Shown here in pieces: positions 44,015 through 53,356 of a DNA stretch of 64,000 bases. The notes under the pieces are model-generated. The model was given only the letters and a program-made list of their open reading frames with translations, was not told the DNA's origin and ran no database searches. The stretch's first letter is position 1; every line of letters starts with the position of its first letter. The stretch is taken from assembly GCF_001641755.2 (NCBI RefSeq), contig NZ_LRFG02000003.1:62001-126000 (forward strand), given 5' to 3'. The position numbers and the translations under genes were made by a program. Origin of the DNA: Microbulbifer flavimaris (GTDB lineage: Bacteria; Pseudomonadota; Gammaproteobacteria; Pseudomonadales; Cellvibrionaceae).

Positions 44015-45622
44015 TTACATGCGGAAGACGCCGAAGCGGGTCTCCTCCGGCTCTTTATGAGTCGCCGCAGCGAGACACAGGCCCAGCACCCGGCGCGTAT
44101 CCGCGGGATCGATCACACCGTCATCCCACAGACGCGCTGACGCATAGTAGGGATGCCCCTGATGCTCGTAGGTATCGACGATGGGCTTGCGAAACGCCTG
44201 CTCATCCTCGTCGCTCCAGCTCTCACCGCGGGCGGCTTTCTGGTCGCGCTTTACTTGCGCGAGCACGCCGGCGGCCTGCTCACCGCCCATCACCGAGATG
44301 CGGGCGTTGGGCCACATGAACAGGAAGTTGGGATCATAGGCGCGACCGCACATGCCATAGTTGCCGGCACCGAAAGAGCCGCCGATCAGGATAGTGATCT
44401 TGGGTACTTTCGCCGTCGCCACCGCGGTCACCATTTTGGCACCGTGCTTGGCGATGCCACCAGCTTCATACTGCTTGCCAACCATAAAGCCAGTGATATT
44501 TTGCAGGAAGACCAGCGGAATATTGCGCTGTGCACAGAGCTCGATGAAGTGCGCACCTTTCTGCGCACTTTCGGCAAAGAGGATGCCGTTGTTGGCGACG
44601 ATACCCACCGGGTAACCGTGAATACGCGCGAAGCCAGTGACCAGCGTGGTGCCGTAGAGCGCCTTGAATTCGTCAAACTCGGAGCCGTCCACCACTCGGG
44701 CGATAATTTCGCGCACGTCGTAGGGCTGGCGGGAATCCGCCGGCACCACACCGTAAATGTCTTCCGGCGGATAGATGGGTTCCACCGGCTGGCGGACATC
44801 CAGGCCGGGATTTTTCACCCGGTTGAGTCGCGCTACCGAGCGGCGCGCCAGCTGCAGGGCGTGCACATCGTTGTTGGCGTAGTGATCGGACACACCGGAG
44901 GTACGGCAGTGGACTTCAGCTCCACCCAGCTCCTCTGCCGAGACTTCCTCACCAGTGGCCGCTTTTACCAGCGGCGGGCCGGCGAGGAAAATGGTCGCCT
45001 GCTCTTTCACCATGATGGACTCGTCCGCCATCGCGGGCACGTAGGCACCACCGGCGGTACAGCTCCCCATCACCACCGCGATCTGCGGAATATTTTTCGC
45101 GGAGAGGTTGGCCTGGTTGAAGAAGATACGCCCAAAGTGCTCGCGATCCGGGAACACATCGTCCTGGCGCGGCAGGTTAGCGCCACCGGAATCCACCAGG
45201 TAAATGCAGGGCAGGTTATTCTGCTCGGCGACGGTTTGTGCCCGCAGATGTTTTTTTACCGTCAGCGGGTAATAGGTACCGCCTTTCACCGTCGCATCGT
45301 TGGCCACGATCACGCAGGGCTGGCCGGAGACGGTGCCGATACCGGTAATAATGCCGGCCGCCGGCACGTCTTCCCCGTAAACGTCATAAGCCGCGAGCTG
45401 GGACAGTTCCAGGAAAGGGCTGCCCGGATCCAGCAGGGCATCGATACGATCCCGCGGCAGTAGCTTGCCGCGGGAGAGATGTTTTTCCCGCGCCCGTTCA
45501 CCACCGCCCTGTGCGATGGTCTCCAGCTTTTCTTTCAGGTCCGCAACCACTGCCTGCATTTTTTCACGATTGAGTGCGAAGGCTTCGTCGCGCGTGTTGA
45601 TCTTGCTCTGTAGCTGATTCAT
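44015..45622 (-). CDS. liuB: Methylcrotonyl-CoA carboxylase, carboxyltransferase beta subunit
   Basis: The 535-residue subunit has two carboxyltransferase domains of the propionyl/methylcrotonyl class. Typical blocks are [34 protein letters not shown] and [13 protein letters not shown]. It pairs with LiuD. It follows liuA after 232 bases that contain a large inverted repeat, unlike the tight spacing elsewhere in the operon. Confidence 0.97.
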   Translation of the reverse strand: MNQLQSKINTRDEAFALNREKMQAVVADLKEKLETIAQGGGERAREKHLSRGKLLPRDRIDALLDPGSPFLELSQLAAYDVYGEDVPAAGIITGIGTVSGQPCVIVANDATVKGGTYYPLTVKKHLRAQTVAEQNNLPCIYLVDSGGANLPRQDDVFPDREHFGRIFFNQANLSAKNIPQIAVVMGSCTAGGAYVPAMADESIMVKEQATIFLAGPPLVKAATGEEVSAEELGGAEVHCRTSGVSDHYANNDVHALQLARRSVARLNRVKNPGLDVRQPVEPIYPPEDIYGVVPADSRQPYDVREIIARVVDGSEFDEFKALYGTTLVTGFARIHGYPVGIVANNGILFAESAQKGAHFIELCAQRNIPLVFLQNITGFMVGKQYEAGGIAKHGAKMVTAVATAKVPKITILIGGSFGAGNYGMCGRAYDPNFLFMWPNARISVMGGEQAAGVLAQVKRDQKAARGESWSDEDEQAFRKPIVDTYEHQGHPYYASARLWDDGVIDPADTRRVLGLCLAAATHKEPEETRFGVFRM

Positions 45623-45711
45623 AGGTGTTGGTTTGCTGGTAGCAATGTACTTTTACGTTTCGTGGCTCAAATACTCATGAGCCAGTGACCACTATGGAAG
45701 CGGGAATTGCA

Positions 45712-45825
45712 GGCCCGGCCTCCGGGTATCGTCTTGCGAGACTGTCGGCGAGAGGGACCTCGCCGACAAGCCTACATGGACGTATTCACGGCGTGTCTCG
45801 CAAGGCGAAACCCGGAGGCCGGGCC
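45712..45825. repeat. Composite inverted-repeat (cruciform) element between liuA and liuB
   Basis: Outer arms of 31 bases pair at 29 positions: the first 16 bases (45712-45727) match 45810-45825 perfectly, and the next 15 match with two mismatches. Inside lies a second perfect 10-bp hairpin (45743-45752 with 45759-45768, loop AGGGAC). It has no T-run, so it is not a simple terminator. The shape suggests a REP- or MITE-like element that may stabilise or process the operon mRNA. Confidence 0.75.
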
Positions 45826-45854
45826 GCCACACACTAGATCCACGCCTCCTGTGA

Positions 45855-47024
45855 TTAACGCGTTTCGCTGAACAGCTCGCGGCCGATCAGCATGCGCCTC
45901 ACCTCGGAAGTGCCGGCACCGATTTCGTAAAGCTTGGCATCCCGCAACAGGCGGCCTGTGGGGTATTCGTTGATGTAACCGTTGCCGCCCAGGGTCTGGA
46001 TCGCCTGCAGCGCCATCTGCGTGGCACGCTCTGCAGTAAACAGGATCACTGCGGCAGCATCTTTGCGGGAGTCCTCACCGCGGTCACAGGCCTGGGCCAC
46101 AGCGTAAAGGAAGGAGCGGCTGGCGCTCAGGTCCGCGTACATATCAGCGAGTTTGCCCTGCATCAGCTGGAACTCACCAATGGCCTTACCGAACTGCTTG
46201 CGCTCGTGCACATAAGGCACCACAACGTCCATACACGCCTGCATGATGCCCACCGGACCGCCGGAGAGAATGGTGCGCTCGTAGTCGAGGCCGCTCATCA
46301 AGACGCGTACACCACCGTTCAGCTCGCCGAGAATATTCTCCTCCGGGACTTCGCAGTCCTCGAAAACCAGCTCGCAGGTATTGGAGCCGCGCATGCCGAG
46401 CTTGTCGAGTTTCTGGGCCTGGGAAAAGCCCTTGAAACCGCGCTCGACGATAAACGCCGTAATGCCACCGGAGCTGATACCCGGCTCGGTGCGCGCGTAG
46501 ATAACATAGGTGTCGGCATCGGGGCCGTTGGTGATCCACATCTTGTTACCGTTGAGGATGAAGCGGTCACCCTTTTTCTCAGCGCGCAGTTGCAGGCTCA
46601 CCACATCGGAGCCGGAATTGGGTTCACTCATCGCCAGCGCGCCAACATGCTCACCGGAGCAGAGCTTGGGCAGGTACTTTTCCTTTTGCGCCTGGCTGCC
46701 ATTCTTGCGGATCTGGTTGACGCAAAGGTTGGAATGGGCACCGTAGGACAGGCCCACCGAAGCGGAAACCCGGGAGATTTCCTCCATGGCTACGGCATGG
46801 GCCAGATAGCCCATGTTGGAACCGCCGAACTCTTCCTCCACGGTAATGCCAAGCAGGCCCATGTCGCCGAATTTCTTCCACATGTCGGTGGGGAATTTAT
46901 TCTCTTCGTCGATCTGTGCGGCGCGTGGCGCCAGCTCTGCCTGGCACAGCTTGTAAACCATGTCGCGCAGCATGTCGATCTCTTCGCCGAGATTGAAATT
47001 GAGGGTGCGGTATGCGGTGTTCAT
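45855..47024 (-). CDS. liuA: Isovaleryl-CoA dehydrogenase
   Basis: The 389-residue FAD enzyme oxidises isovaleryl-CoA to 3-methylcrotonyl-CoA. It carries [37 protein letters not shown], and [12 protein letters not shown]. This set is specific for isovaleryl-CoA dehydrogenases. It follows liuR by 26 bases and is the first structural gene of the operon. Confidence 0.96.
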   Translation of the reverse strand: MNTAYRTLNFNLGEEIDMLRDMVYKLCQAELAPRAAQIDEENKFPTDMWKKFGDMGLLGITVEEEFGGSNMGYLAHAVAMEEISRVSASVGLSYGAHSNLCVNQIRKNGSQAQKEKYLPKLCSGEHVGALAMSEPNSGSDVVSLQLRAEKKGDRFILNGNKMWITNGPDADTYVIYARTEPGISSGGITAFIVERGFKGFSQAQKLDKLGMRGSNTCELVFEDCEVPEENILGELNGGVRVLMSGLDYERTILSGGPVGIMQACMDVVVPYVHERKQFGKAIGEFQLMQGKLADMYADLSASRSFLYAVAQACDRGEDSRKDAAAVILFTAERATQMALQAIQTLGGNGYINEYPTGRLLRDAKLYEIGAGTSEVRRMLIGRELFSETR

Positions 47025-47050
47025 AGCAACTCCGGAAAACGGTTATCGGT

Positions 47051-47458
47051 TCACGGGGAAATATTTTTGGCGAGAGACGCGCGGGTGCGCTCTTCCGCAT
47101 CATCCAGTTCGCCCATCAGGCTCTGGATATCGCGCAACTGCTGCTGCAGCTGCGCGCGCTTCTGTTCGATGCCCTGCAGCAATCGCTGCAGCTGTTCCAC
47201 ATTGCCGTGGGCCGGGTCGTACATCTCGATGATTTCCCGACTCTCGTCCAGAGAGAAACCCAGTCGCTTGCCGCGCAGAATAAGCTTGAGCCGCACCCGG
47301 TCCTCGGGGGAATAAATGCGGGCCTGGCCGCGACGCTCGGGAGCGAGAAGCCCCTTGTCTTCGTAAAAACGAATGGTGCGCGTGGTAATGCCGAACTCCC
47401 GCGACAGATCGGAGATGCTGTAGCTGGCTGGCTCACTGTGGCTCGATTCGGGCTTCAT
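47051..47458 (-). CDS. liuR: MerR-family regulator LiuR
   Basis: The 135-residue protein has an N-terminal MerR helix-turn-helix (S-I-S-D-L-S-R-E-F-G-I-T-T-R-T-I-R-F-Y-E-D-K-G-L-L) and a dimerisation coiled coil ending in an Arg/Gln-rich helix. LiuR regulates branched-chain catabolism in many proteobacteria. Its gene is the first of the operon, and an 18-base palindrome lies 36 bases upstream. No metal-binding cysteines are seen, so the inducer is probably a pathway intermediate. Confidence 0.94.
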   Translation of the reverse strand: MKPESSHSEPASYSISDLSREFGITTRTIRFYEDKGLLAPERRGQARIYSPEDRVRLKLILRGKRLGFSLDESREIIEMYDPAHGNVEQLQRLLQGIEQKRAQLQQQLRDIQSLMGELDDAEERTRASLAKNISP

Positions 47459-47494
47459 GGCTTACTCCTGGGAACGCGGGCAAGCCTAGCAAAG

Positions 47495-47512
47495 GTTTAC
47501 GTTAACGTAAAC
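47495..47512. promoter_or_regulatory. Probable LiuR operator
   Basis: GTTTACGTTAACGTAAAC is a perfect 18-base palindrome upstream of liuR, with a possible extra half at its right. LiuR sites described in proteobacteria have the same T-T-T-A-C-G-T core. On the minus strand a weak -35/-10 pair (TTTACG and TAGGCT, 17 bases apart) flanks it. Confidence 0.75.
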
Positions 47513-47614
47513 GTAAGGCTGATGACAAAACCGCCACGCCGCCAGCGGTCAGAAAGGGGCCGGCGGCTCTCAAAGGGAAAGGATGGGATGGTTACCGCAG
47601 CGGGGCGGAGGCTA

Positions 47615-48694
47615 TCAGGCCTGAACCAGCTGCTGCAGCTGATTGTCCAGGAGCTTCTGGTACACCGGCGACAGGGCCGTCACCTCAAGCCCGACGTCAC
47701 TCTCGTGGCATTGAATGCGGGCCGACAGCTCGCCCTCCTCCAGTAGATCCCGGTGCAGATAGAGTGCCCGCGGCTGCGCCAGCAGGCGATCTGCGGAGAA
47801 ATCGCTCAACTTCCCCGGAGTGACGGCCAGCGCCAGCTGCAGGCCGGTGACGGAGCTCGTGCCCTGCAACTCCCTCAACAGCAGACCACAGCAGACGGCT
47901 CGAAAGCCGGCATCGGCACCAGTAAAACCCAGTCCCTGCTGGGGACCGGCCTCCTTCAGCGGTCGCGCATCATAGATACGGCACAGCAGCTGCAGGCGCT
48001 CCTGCAGTTGCTGCTCCAGCTTCTCCAGTGCGCCGCGGCTCAGCTGGTTGCCGAGCTGTGCCCAGTTGAGCGGTCGCAGGTAGAGCCCCGCCTCCACCGG
48101 CGGCTCCGGCTCCGGGGCCGGTTTGGCGGGAGCGGGGGCGATTACCGGTGTGCCACGCCGCGCCGGCAACTGCGCAACTGCAAGCGCCGCCGCCGCACTC
48201 ACCGGGAGCGCGAAGACCAGACACAGAAGCAGGCTCGCCCACGGGAAGCTCACACCCGCCCCGGGCACGAAATTGACCGCAACGCTGCCGGCCAGGCTGT
48301 CGTGAAGCACCACAGGCGCGGTCACAGTCTGGCCGCGATCGATATCTCCCACCTGTGTGAGGGGGTGGGATTCCACATCCTGTACCGTGATGCCGGTAAC
48401 ACCGGGCAGCGCCAGCAGCTCCCGGGCCAGTAATTGCAGGCTGATGCGGTCACCCGCCACGATACGCTCCAGGCTCTGGCGAGCCAGCACCGCCGCTGCG
48501 GTCTCGGCCACCACCGTGTCCCGGACCTCTGCGGCGGATTGCTGGCGTCCGTAATCGTGGCTCAGGGCGGTGGCACAGAAGGCGGCGATCACCAGCCAGA
48601 CGGCGGCGCCCACCCATCGCTGGCGGGCGTTCGGGGATAGCTCCCTGAACAGATCCTTGAGGAGACGCGACAGGTCCGGGCGATTCACTGGCAT
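47615..48694 (-). CDS. AhpA/YtjB (SMP) family membrane protein
   Basis: The 359-residue protein has a cytosolic start, a membrane helix at about 28-45, a small periplasmic sensor-like domain (residues about 55-150 with V-A-P-V-V-L-H-D-S-L-A-G-S-V-A-V-N-F), a second helix at about 158-180, then a Pro/Ala-rich linker and a cytosolic helical domain. In E. coli ytjB (smp) is divergent from serB, as here, and the two-helix layout fits. Assignment relies mainly on that context. The ATG at 48694 was chosen over GTG 48706. Confidence 0.65.
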   Translation of the reverse strand: MPVNRPDLSRLLKDLFRELSPNARQRWVGAAVWLVIAAFCATALSHDYGRQQSAAEVRDTVVAETAAAVLARQSLERIVAGDRISLQLLARELLALPGVTGITVQDVESHPLTQVGDIDRGQTVTAPVVLHDSLAGSVAVNFVPGAGVSFPWASLLLCLVFALPVSAAAALAVAQLPARRGTPVIAPAPAKPAPEPEPPVEAGLYLRPLNWAQLGNQLSRGALEKLEQQLQERLQLLCRIYDARPLKEAGPQQGLGFTGADAGFRAVCCGLLLRELQGTSSVTGLQLALAVTPGKLSDFSADRLLAQPRALYLHRDLLEEGELSARIQCHESDVGLEVTALSPVYQKLLDNQLQQLVQA

Positions 48695-48740
48695 GGGGCG
48701 GCACACTTATTGTCATTTTTGGACGGCAGTGGCGGGGATT

Positions 48741-48769
48741 TTAGCGGATATTGCCGCCGGGGCTATAAT
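48741..48769 (+). promoter_or_regulatory. serB promoter
   Basis: TTAGCG (48741-48746), a 17-base spacer and a perfect TATAAT (48764-48769). The predicted start lies about 28 bases before the serB ATG at 48804. Confidence 0.6.
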
Positions 48770-48803
48770 GCGCGGCCAACTTCGCATGCCACGGACTTTC
48801 ATC

Positions 48804-49928
48804 ATGGACGCCCCTACCGTTTCCCTGCAGCTGCCCCTCGAGCAGGTAACCCGCTCCTCTGGCGATGCGCCACTGCACTACCTGGAATTCCATCCGCAAC
48901 TGGCAGAGCGGGCTGTGCTGGGCCTCACCGATGACGGCAATGCGCAAATCACTGACACACACGCACTGGCAGAACCAGTGCCGGTGCAACCGGCCGCCAG
49001 CGGGGTTGTTGCACCCTGGTGCCTGACACTGCTCTCCCCGAGGGCAACCCTGGCGCAGGTGCGGTCAGTGTTGAGCTTCATCGCCGCCGCAGGTGCATCG
49101 GTCGAGGCCGTGGACACCCTGTCGCGCCGGCGCGCTTGCACAGTGCTGCGTTTCCAGGTGGACGGGCAGCTTGAGTTCGACAAGACGCGCCGCGCCTGTC
49201 TGGAACTGGCAGAGCGAATCGGCGCAGACCTGGTGCTGCAGGCTGGCGACAGCCAGCGCCCGCCATCCCTGGCGGGTTTCGATATGGATTCCACCCTCAT
49301 CGACGCCGAGGTCATCGACGAGCTGGCAAAGATCACCGGCATCGGCGAGCAGGTTGCTGCAATTACCGAAGCGGCCATGCGCGGCGAACTGGACTTCCGC
49401 CAGAGCTTCAAGAAACGGATGCGGCTGCTGAAGGGATTTCCGGAGAGGGAACTGGCACGGATCGCACCGCAACTACCGATCAAGCCCGGCGCAGAGCGCC
49501 TGCTGCGGGCCCTGCGTGGACTGGGCTGCAAGACCGCCATCCTGTCCGGCGGCTTTACCTATTTTGCCCACTACCTGCAGTCAGAGCGGCTGCCGGTCGA
49601 CATCGTCCACGCCAACGAGCTGGAATTTGCCGACGGTGCGCTCACCGGCGAGGTCATCGAACCGATTGTGGATGGGGCGCGCAAGCGCGCATTGCTGGAG
49701 GAGATGGCGACAGAAATGGGCCTGCCATTATCGCGGGTCATTGCTGTTGGTGATGGGGCGAACGATATCCCCATGCTGTCTCTGGGCGCCCTCGGTATCG
49801 CGATTCACCCGAAACCCAAGGTGCGCCAGGAAGCCCCGCAGTCCATTGACCGCTTCGGACTGGATGCGGCGCTCTACCTGTTCGGGCTCAACGACGGGCA
49901 GATCGCCGGCCTGCTGGACTCCGACTAA
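48804..49928 (+). CDS. serB: Phosphoserine phosphatase
   Basis: The 374-residue HAD-family enzyme makes L-serine from phosphoserine. The nucleophile motif D-M-D-S-T-L-I-D is intact, as are S-G-G-F-T-Y-F and V-G-D-G-A-N-D. The N-terminal 130 residues carry an ACT-like regulatory region, as in E. coli SerB. The ATG at 48804 was chosen; ATG 48786 is only about 10 bases from the predicted start of transcription. The gene is divergent from the AhpA-like gene. Confidence 0.96.
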   Translation: MDAPTVSLQLPLEQVTRSSGDAPLHYLEFHPQLAERAVLGLTDDGNAQITDTHALAEPVPVQPAASGVVAPWCLTLLSPRATLAQVRSVLSFIAAAGASVEAVDTLSRRRACTVLRFQVDGQLEFDKTRRACLELAERIGADLVLQAGDSQRPPSLAGFDMDSTLIDAEVIDELAKITGIGEQVAAITEAAMRGELDFRQSFKKRMRLLKGFPERELARIAPQLPIKPGAERLLRALRGLGCKTAILSGGFTYFAHYLQSERLPVDIVHANELEFADGALTGEVIEPIVDGARKRALLEEMATEMGLPLSRVIAVGDGANDIPMLSLGALGIAIHPKPKVRQEAPQSIDRFGLDAALYLFGLNDGQIAGLLDSD

Positions 49929-49934
49929 ACCCGG

Positions 49935-50066
49935 TCAGTGCATAATCCCCGCATGGGGGAAGATGGGCCCCGGCGAGTGCGTCGGTGCCCGCCGCTCGTC
50001 ACATACCTGGCGACTGCAACCCGCTGCCAGTAACAGCAGCACAATCAAAATCATTCCTTTGCGCAT
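49935..50066 (-). CDS. Small 43-residue lipoprotein
   Basis: The frame encodes 43 residues: a charged M-R-K start, a hydrophobic stretch I-L-I-V-L-L-L-L and a clear lipobox L-A-A-G-C, then about 25 polar residues with a second Cys and ending P-H-A-G-I-M-H. This is the organisation of a small outer- or inner-membrane lipoprotein. It lies in the gap between serB and the RND permease, convergent with serB. No ribosome site is strong (GGGG runs lie before the ATG). Function is unknown. Confidence 0.6.
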   Translation of the reverse strand: MRKGMILIVLLLLAAGCSRQVCDERRAPTHSPGPIFPHAGIMH

Positions 50067-50242
50067 AACCCCGACCCGTTCCCCCCGGGACGCCTCCCTG
50101 AATATTTAGCATTTCGCGACAACCACTCGCTACTTTACCGTTTTTTGCCGCAGCTTTGACAGCGGTGCAGCGAAAAATGTGCGCTAGTCCGGCGCGAAGC
50201 TGCGGCTTTTCGCGCCAGATTTGCCGGGCCGCACCATCGTGC

Positions 50243-53200
50243 TCAGCGGGGCTGCGCATGCTCTTCCTGCAGCTGCTCCACCGCGCGCCCCACTTCACCC
50301 GGCGAACCGGTACGCCGCGCGAGCAGGTCGTAGGCGGTCGGCACTACAAAAATGGTAAAGACCGTCGCCGCCAGCACCCCGAACAACACCACCACGCCGA
50401 TCACCGCACGGGTTTCAGAGCCCGCACCGGTGGACAGCAGCAGCGGCAGTGAGCCGGCCGCAGTGGTGATACCGGTCATCAGGATTGGGCGCAGGCGCGT
50501 CGCCGCCGCCCGGCGCAGGGCATCGCCAAAGGCCAACCCGCGGTCGCGCAGCTGGTTGGCGAACTCCACGATCAGAATGCCGTTCTTGGCCGCGAGACCA
50601 ATCAGCATGATCAGTCCCACCTGGCTGTAGAGGTTGAGGGACTGGCCGGTGGCCAGCAGGCCCACCAACGCACCCGCCATGGCCAGGGGCACGGTAATCA
50701 TGATCACCAGCGGATGGACGAAGCTCTCGAACTGCGCCGCGAGTACCAGGAACACCACCAGTGCACCCAGCACAATGGCGAATACGATCGTGCTGCCGGA
50801 ATCCTGGAAGTTCTTCGACTGCCCCTTGTAGTCCACCACCGGCGAGCCAACGATGGTGCGGTCCACTACCCCATTCAGGTAGTCAATGGCATCGCCGAGA
50901 GCCAGGTCATCCGCCAGATTCGCCTCGAGGGTGATGGAGCGGATGCGGTTGTAGCGCTGCAGGTTCGGGCTGTCGGCATATTCACGCACTTCCACAAAGC
51001 TCTGCAGCGGCACCAGTTCGCCACTGGTGGTAGAGCGGGTATAGATATTGTTGAGGCTCGACGGGCTGCGCTGCATCTCGCGCTCCCCCTCCAGGATCAC
51101 ATCGTATTCCTCACCGTCATCGATGAAAGTGGTGGCACGCAGGGAACCGAACATGGTCTGCAGGGTGGAGCCGATATCGCTCACCCGCACCCCGAGGTCC
51201 GCCGCACGCTCGTAATCGACGGCGATGCGCATCTGTGGCTGGGTTTCCTTGTAGTCCCAGTCCACCCCCAGCAGGCCGGGATTGGTGCGGGCAATCTCCG
51301 CATCGATCTGGTCCCGCCACTGGGTCAACTGCTCGTAACTGGGCCCACCGAGCACGAACTGCACCGGCTTGCCCAGACCACCGCCGAAGCCCTGTCGCAT
51401 GACCGGGAAGGCACGCACGCCGCTCAGGTCGGAAACTTTCCCCCGCACCATATTCATCAACTCGAAGCCGGATGGACGCTCGCCGAAGGGCGCCAGGGTG
51501 AAGATCACCATGCCGGTATTGAAGGTGGCCGAGTTACCAAAGGAGCGTGGTGAACGCACCAGCAGGCGACGCACATATCCCGCGTCTACCAGCGGCATCA
51601 ACCGCTCCTCGATGATGTCCATATACTCCTGCATGTACTCGTAACTGGCGCCCTCGGGGCCGTTGACCAGCAGGAAGAAGGAGCCGCGATCCTCCCGCGG
51701 GGCGTACTCGTTGGGTATCAGCTTCAGTGCCAGCCCGGCGAATACCATCACCCCGGCAAAACCCGCCGCGGCGATCCAGCGGTGCCGCAGCAGCCCGTCG
51801 AGCACCCGCCGGTAGCCCCTCTGTACCCGTTCCAGTTGTCGGTCCATGGCGCGGGTAACAACGTTGTGACCATCGCTGGGCTTGACCAGCTTTGAAGCCA
51901 GCATCGGCGACAGTGTCAGTGCCGTCAGTGACGAGAAGATCACAGCGGCAGACATGGTGAGGGCGAACTCGGAAAACAGACGGCCGATATCGCCATCCAC
52001 AAAGGTAATGGGCACGAACACCGCCACCAGCACCATGGTGGTGGCCACCACCGCGAACCCGACTTCACGGGCGCCGCGATAGGCCGCCAGCAACGGCGGC
52101 TCGCCGTACTCGTCCATGCGCCGGAAAATATTTTCCAGCACCACAATGGCATCATCCACCACCAGACCGATCGCCAGCACCAGTGCCAGCAGGGTGAGCA
52201 GATTGATACTGAAGCCGAACGCATACAGCAGGATGGAGGTGGCAATCAGGGATACCGGTACGGTGATCGCCGGCACCAGGGTTGCGCGCCAGTTACCGAG
52301 GAAGAGATAGATCACCAGTACCACGAGTATCACCGCGACCCCCAGGGTGGTATAGACCTCGTCGATGGCCTCGCTCACAAACACCGAGGAGTCGTAGCTC
52401 TGGGCCAGGGTCATGCCCTCCGGCAGGGTCTCGTTGACCCGTTCCAGCTCGCGCTTGGCGGCCTCGGCCACGGCGATGATATTGCCGGTGGACTGCTTGG
52501 TGATGCCGATTCCCACCATGGCCTCACCGTTACCACGGAAGGTGGAGCGCTCTTCCACCGAACCCAGCTCGACCCGCGCCACGTCGGCAAGCCGCACCAC
52601 GTGACCATTGGCCCCGGTGGCCACGGCGAGCCGCTCGAAGGCGGCCTCAGTGCGGAACTGGCGCTGCAGGCGCAGAGTGAACTGCCGATCAGTGGACTCC
52701 AGGTAACCGGCCGGCAACTCGCGGTTTTCTGCCCGCAAGGCCTGCTCGATATCGGCGGCGGTGACGCCGTGGGCGGCCATGGCGTTGCGGTCCAGCCAGA
52801 TCCGCATGGCGTACTCCTTGCCGCCGCCGACCCGCACCCGCGCCACCCCGTCGAGCACCGAGAAGCGGTCCACCAGGTAGCGGTTGGCATAATCCGTCAG
52901 CTCCGGCACCGTCATGCGCTCGGAGGTAAGGTTCAGCCACAGCACCACATCGTCGCTGCTGTCCACCTTCTCGATTTCCGGCGGGTCCGCCTCCACTGGC
53001 AGGTTGTCCATGACACCGGCAACCCGGTCGCGAATATCGTTGGTGGCCGCATCGATCTCGCGATTGATACCAAATTCGATGGTGATGGAGGAGCGACCGT
53101 CGCGGCTCGATGAGGAAATACTCTCGATCCCCTCCACCCCGGCGATTCGATCCTCGATCAGCCGGGTAATTCGGGTTTCGACAACATCCGCCGAAGCACC

Positions 53201-53356
53201 CGGATAATCGGTGCGCACGGAGACAATTGGGGGGTCGATGTCCGGGTATTCCCGCAGCGAGAGGCGGTCGAAGCTGATCAGGCCGAAAACCACCAGCAAC
53301 AGGGACAGGACCAGCGCGAAGACCGGTCGTTTAACGGCGGTATCACTGATGATCAT
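50243..53356 (-). CDS. RND-family efflux pump inner-membrane permease
   Basis: The 1037-residue permease has the full RND layout: twelve membrane helices and two large periplasmic loops. The proton-relay Asp pair is visible in G-L-V-V-D-D-A-I-V-V-L-E-N, and P-V-F-A-L-V-L-S starts the first helix. Periplasmic blocks such as R-T-D-Y-P-G-A-S-A-D-V-V-E fit the HAE-1 (drug/hydrophobic) branch. It starts by overlapping the adaptor stop by 4 bases. No outer-membrane factor gene is here, so it probably uses a TolC-like partner elsewhere. Substrate is not predictable. Confidence 0.95.
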   Translation of the reverse strand: MIISDTAVKRPVFALVLSLLLVVFGLISFDRLSLREYPDIDPPIVSVRTDYPGASADVVETRITRLIEDRIAGVEGIESISSSSRDGRSSITIEFGINREIDAATNDIRDRVAGVMDNLPVEADPPEIEKVDSSDDVVLWLNLTSERMTVPELTDYANRYLVDRFSVLDGVARVRVGGGKEYAMRIWLDRNAMAAHGVTAADIEQALRAENRELPAGYLESTDRQFTLRLQRQFRTEAAFERLAVATGANGHVVRLADVARVELGSVEERSTFRGNGEAMVGIGITKQSTGNIIAVAEAAKRELERVNETLPEGMTLAQSYDSSVFVSEAIDEVYTTLGVAVILVVLVIYLFLGNWRATLVPAITVPVSLIATSILLYAFGFSINLLTLLALVLAIGLVVDDAIVVLENIFRRMDEYGEPPLLAAYRGAREVGFAVVATTMVLVAVFVPITFVDGDIGRLFSEFALTMSAAVIFSSLTALTLSPMLASKLVKPSDGHNVVTRAMDRQLERVQRGYRRVLDGLLRHRWIAAAGFAGVMVFAGLALKLIPNEYAPREDRGSFFLLVNGPEGASYEYMQEYMDIIEERLMPLVDAGYVRRLLVRSPRSFGNSATFNTGMVIFTLAPFGERPSGFELMNMVRGKVSDLSGVRAFPVMRQGFGGGLGKPVQFVLGGPSYEQLTQWRDQIDAEIARTNPGLLGVDWDYKETQPQMRIAVDYERAADLGVRVSDIGSTLQTMFGSLRATTFIDDGEEYDVILEGEREMQRSPSSLNNIYTRSTTSGELVPLQSFVEVREYADSPNLQRYNRIRSITLEANLADDLALGDAIDYLNGVVDRTIVGSPVVDYKGQSKNFQDSGSTIVFAIVLGALVVFLVLAAQFESFVHPLVIMITVPLAMAGALVGLLATGQSLNLYSQVGLIMLIGLAAKNGILIVEFANQLRDRGLAFGDALRRAAATRLRPILMTGITTAAGSLPLLLSTGAGSETRAVIGVVVLFGVLAATVFTIFVVPTAYDLLARRTGSPGEVGRAVEQLQEEHAQPR

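Noticed and set aside
44153..45463. A 436-codon frame antisense to liuB
   Set aside because: Shadow of liuB; no motif and no start signal.
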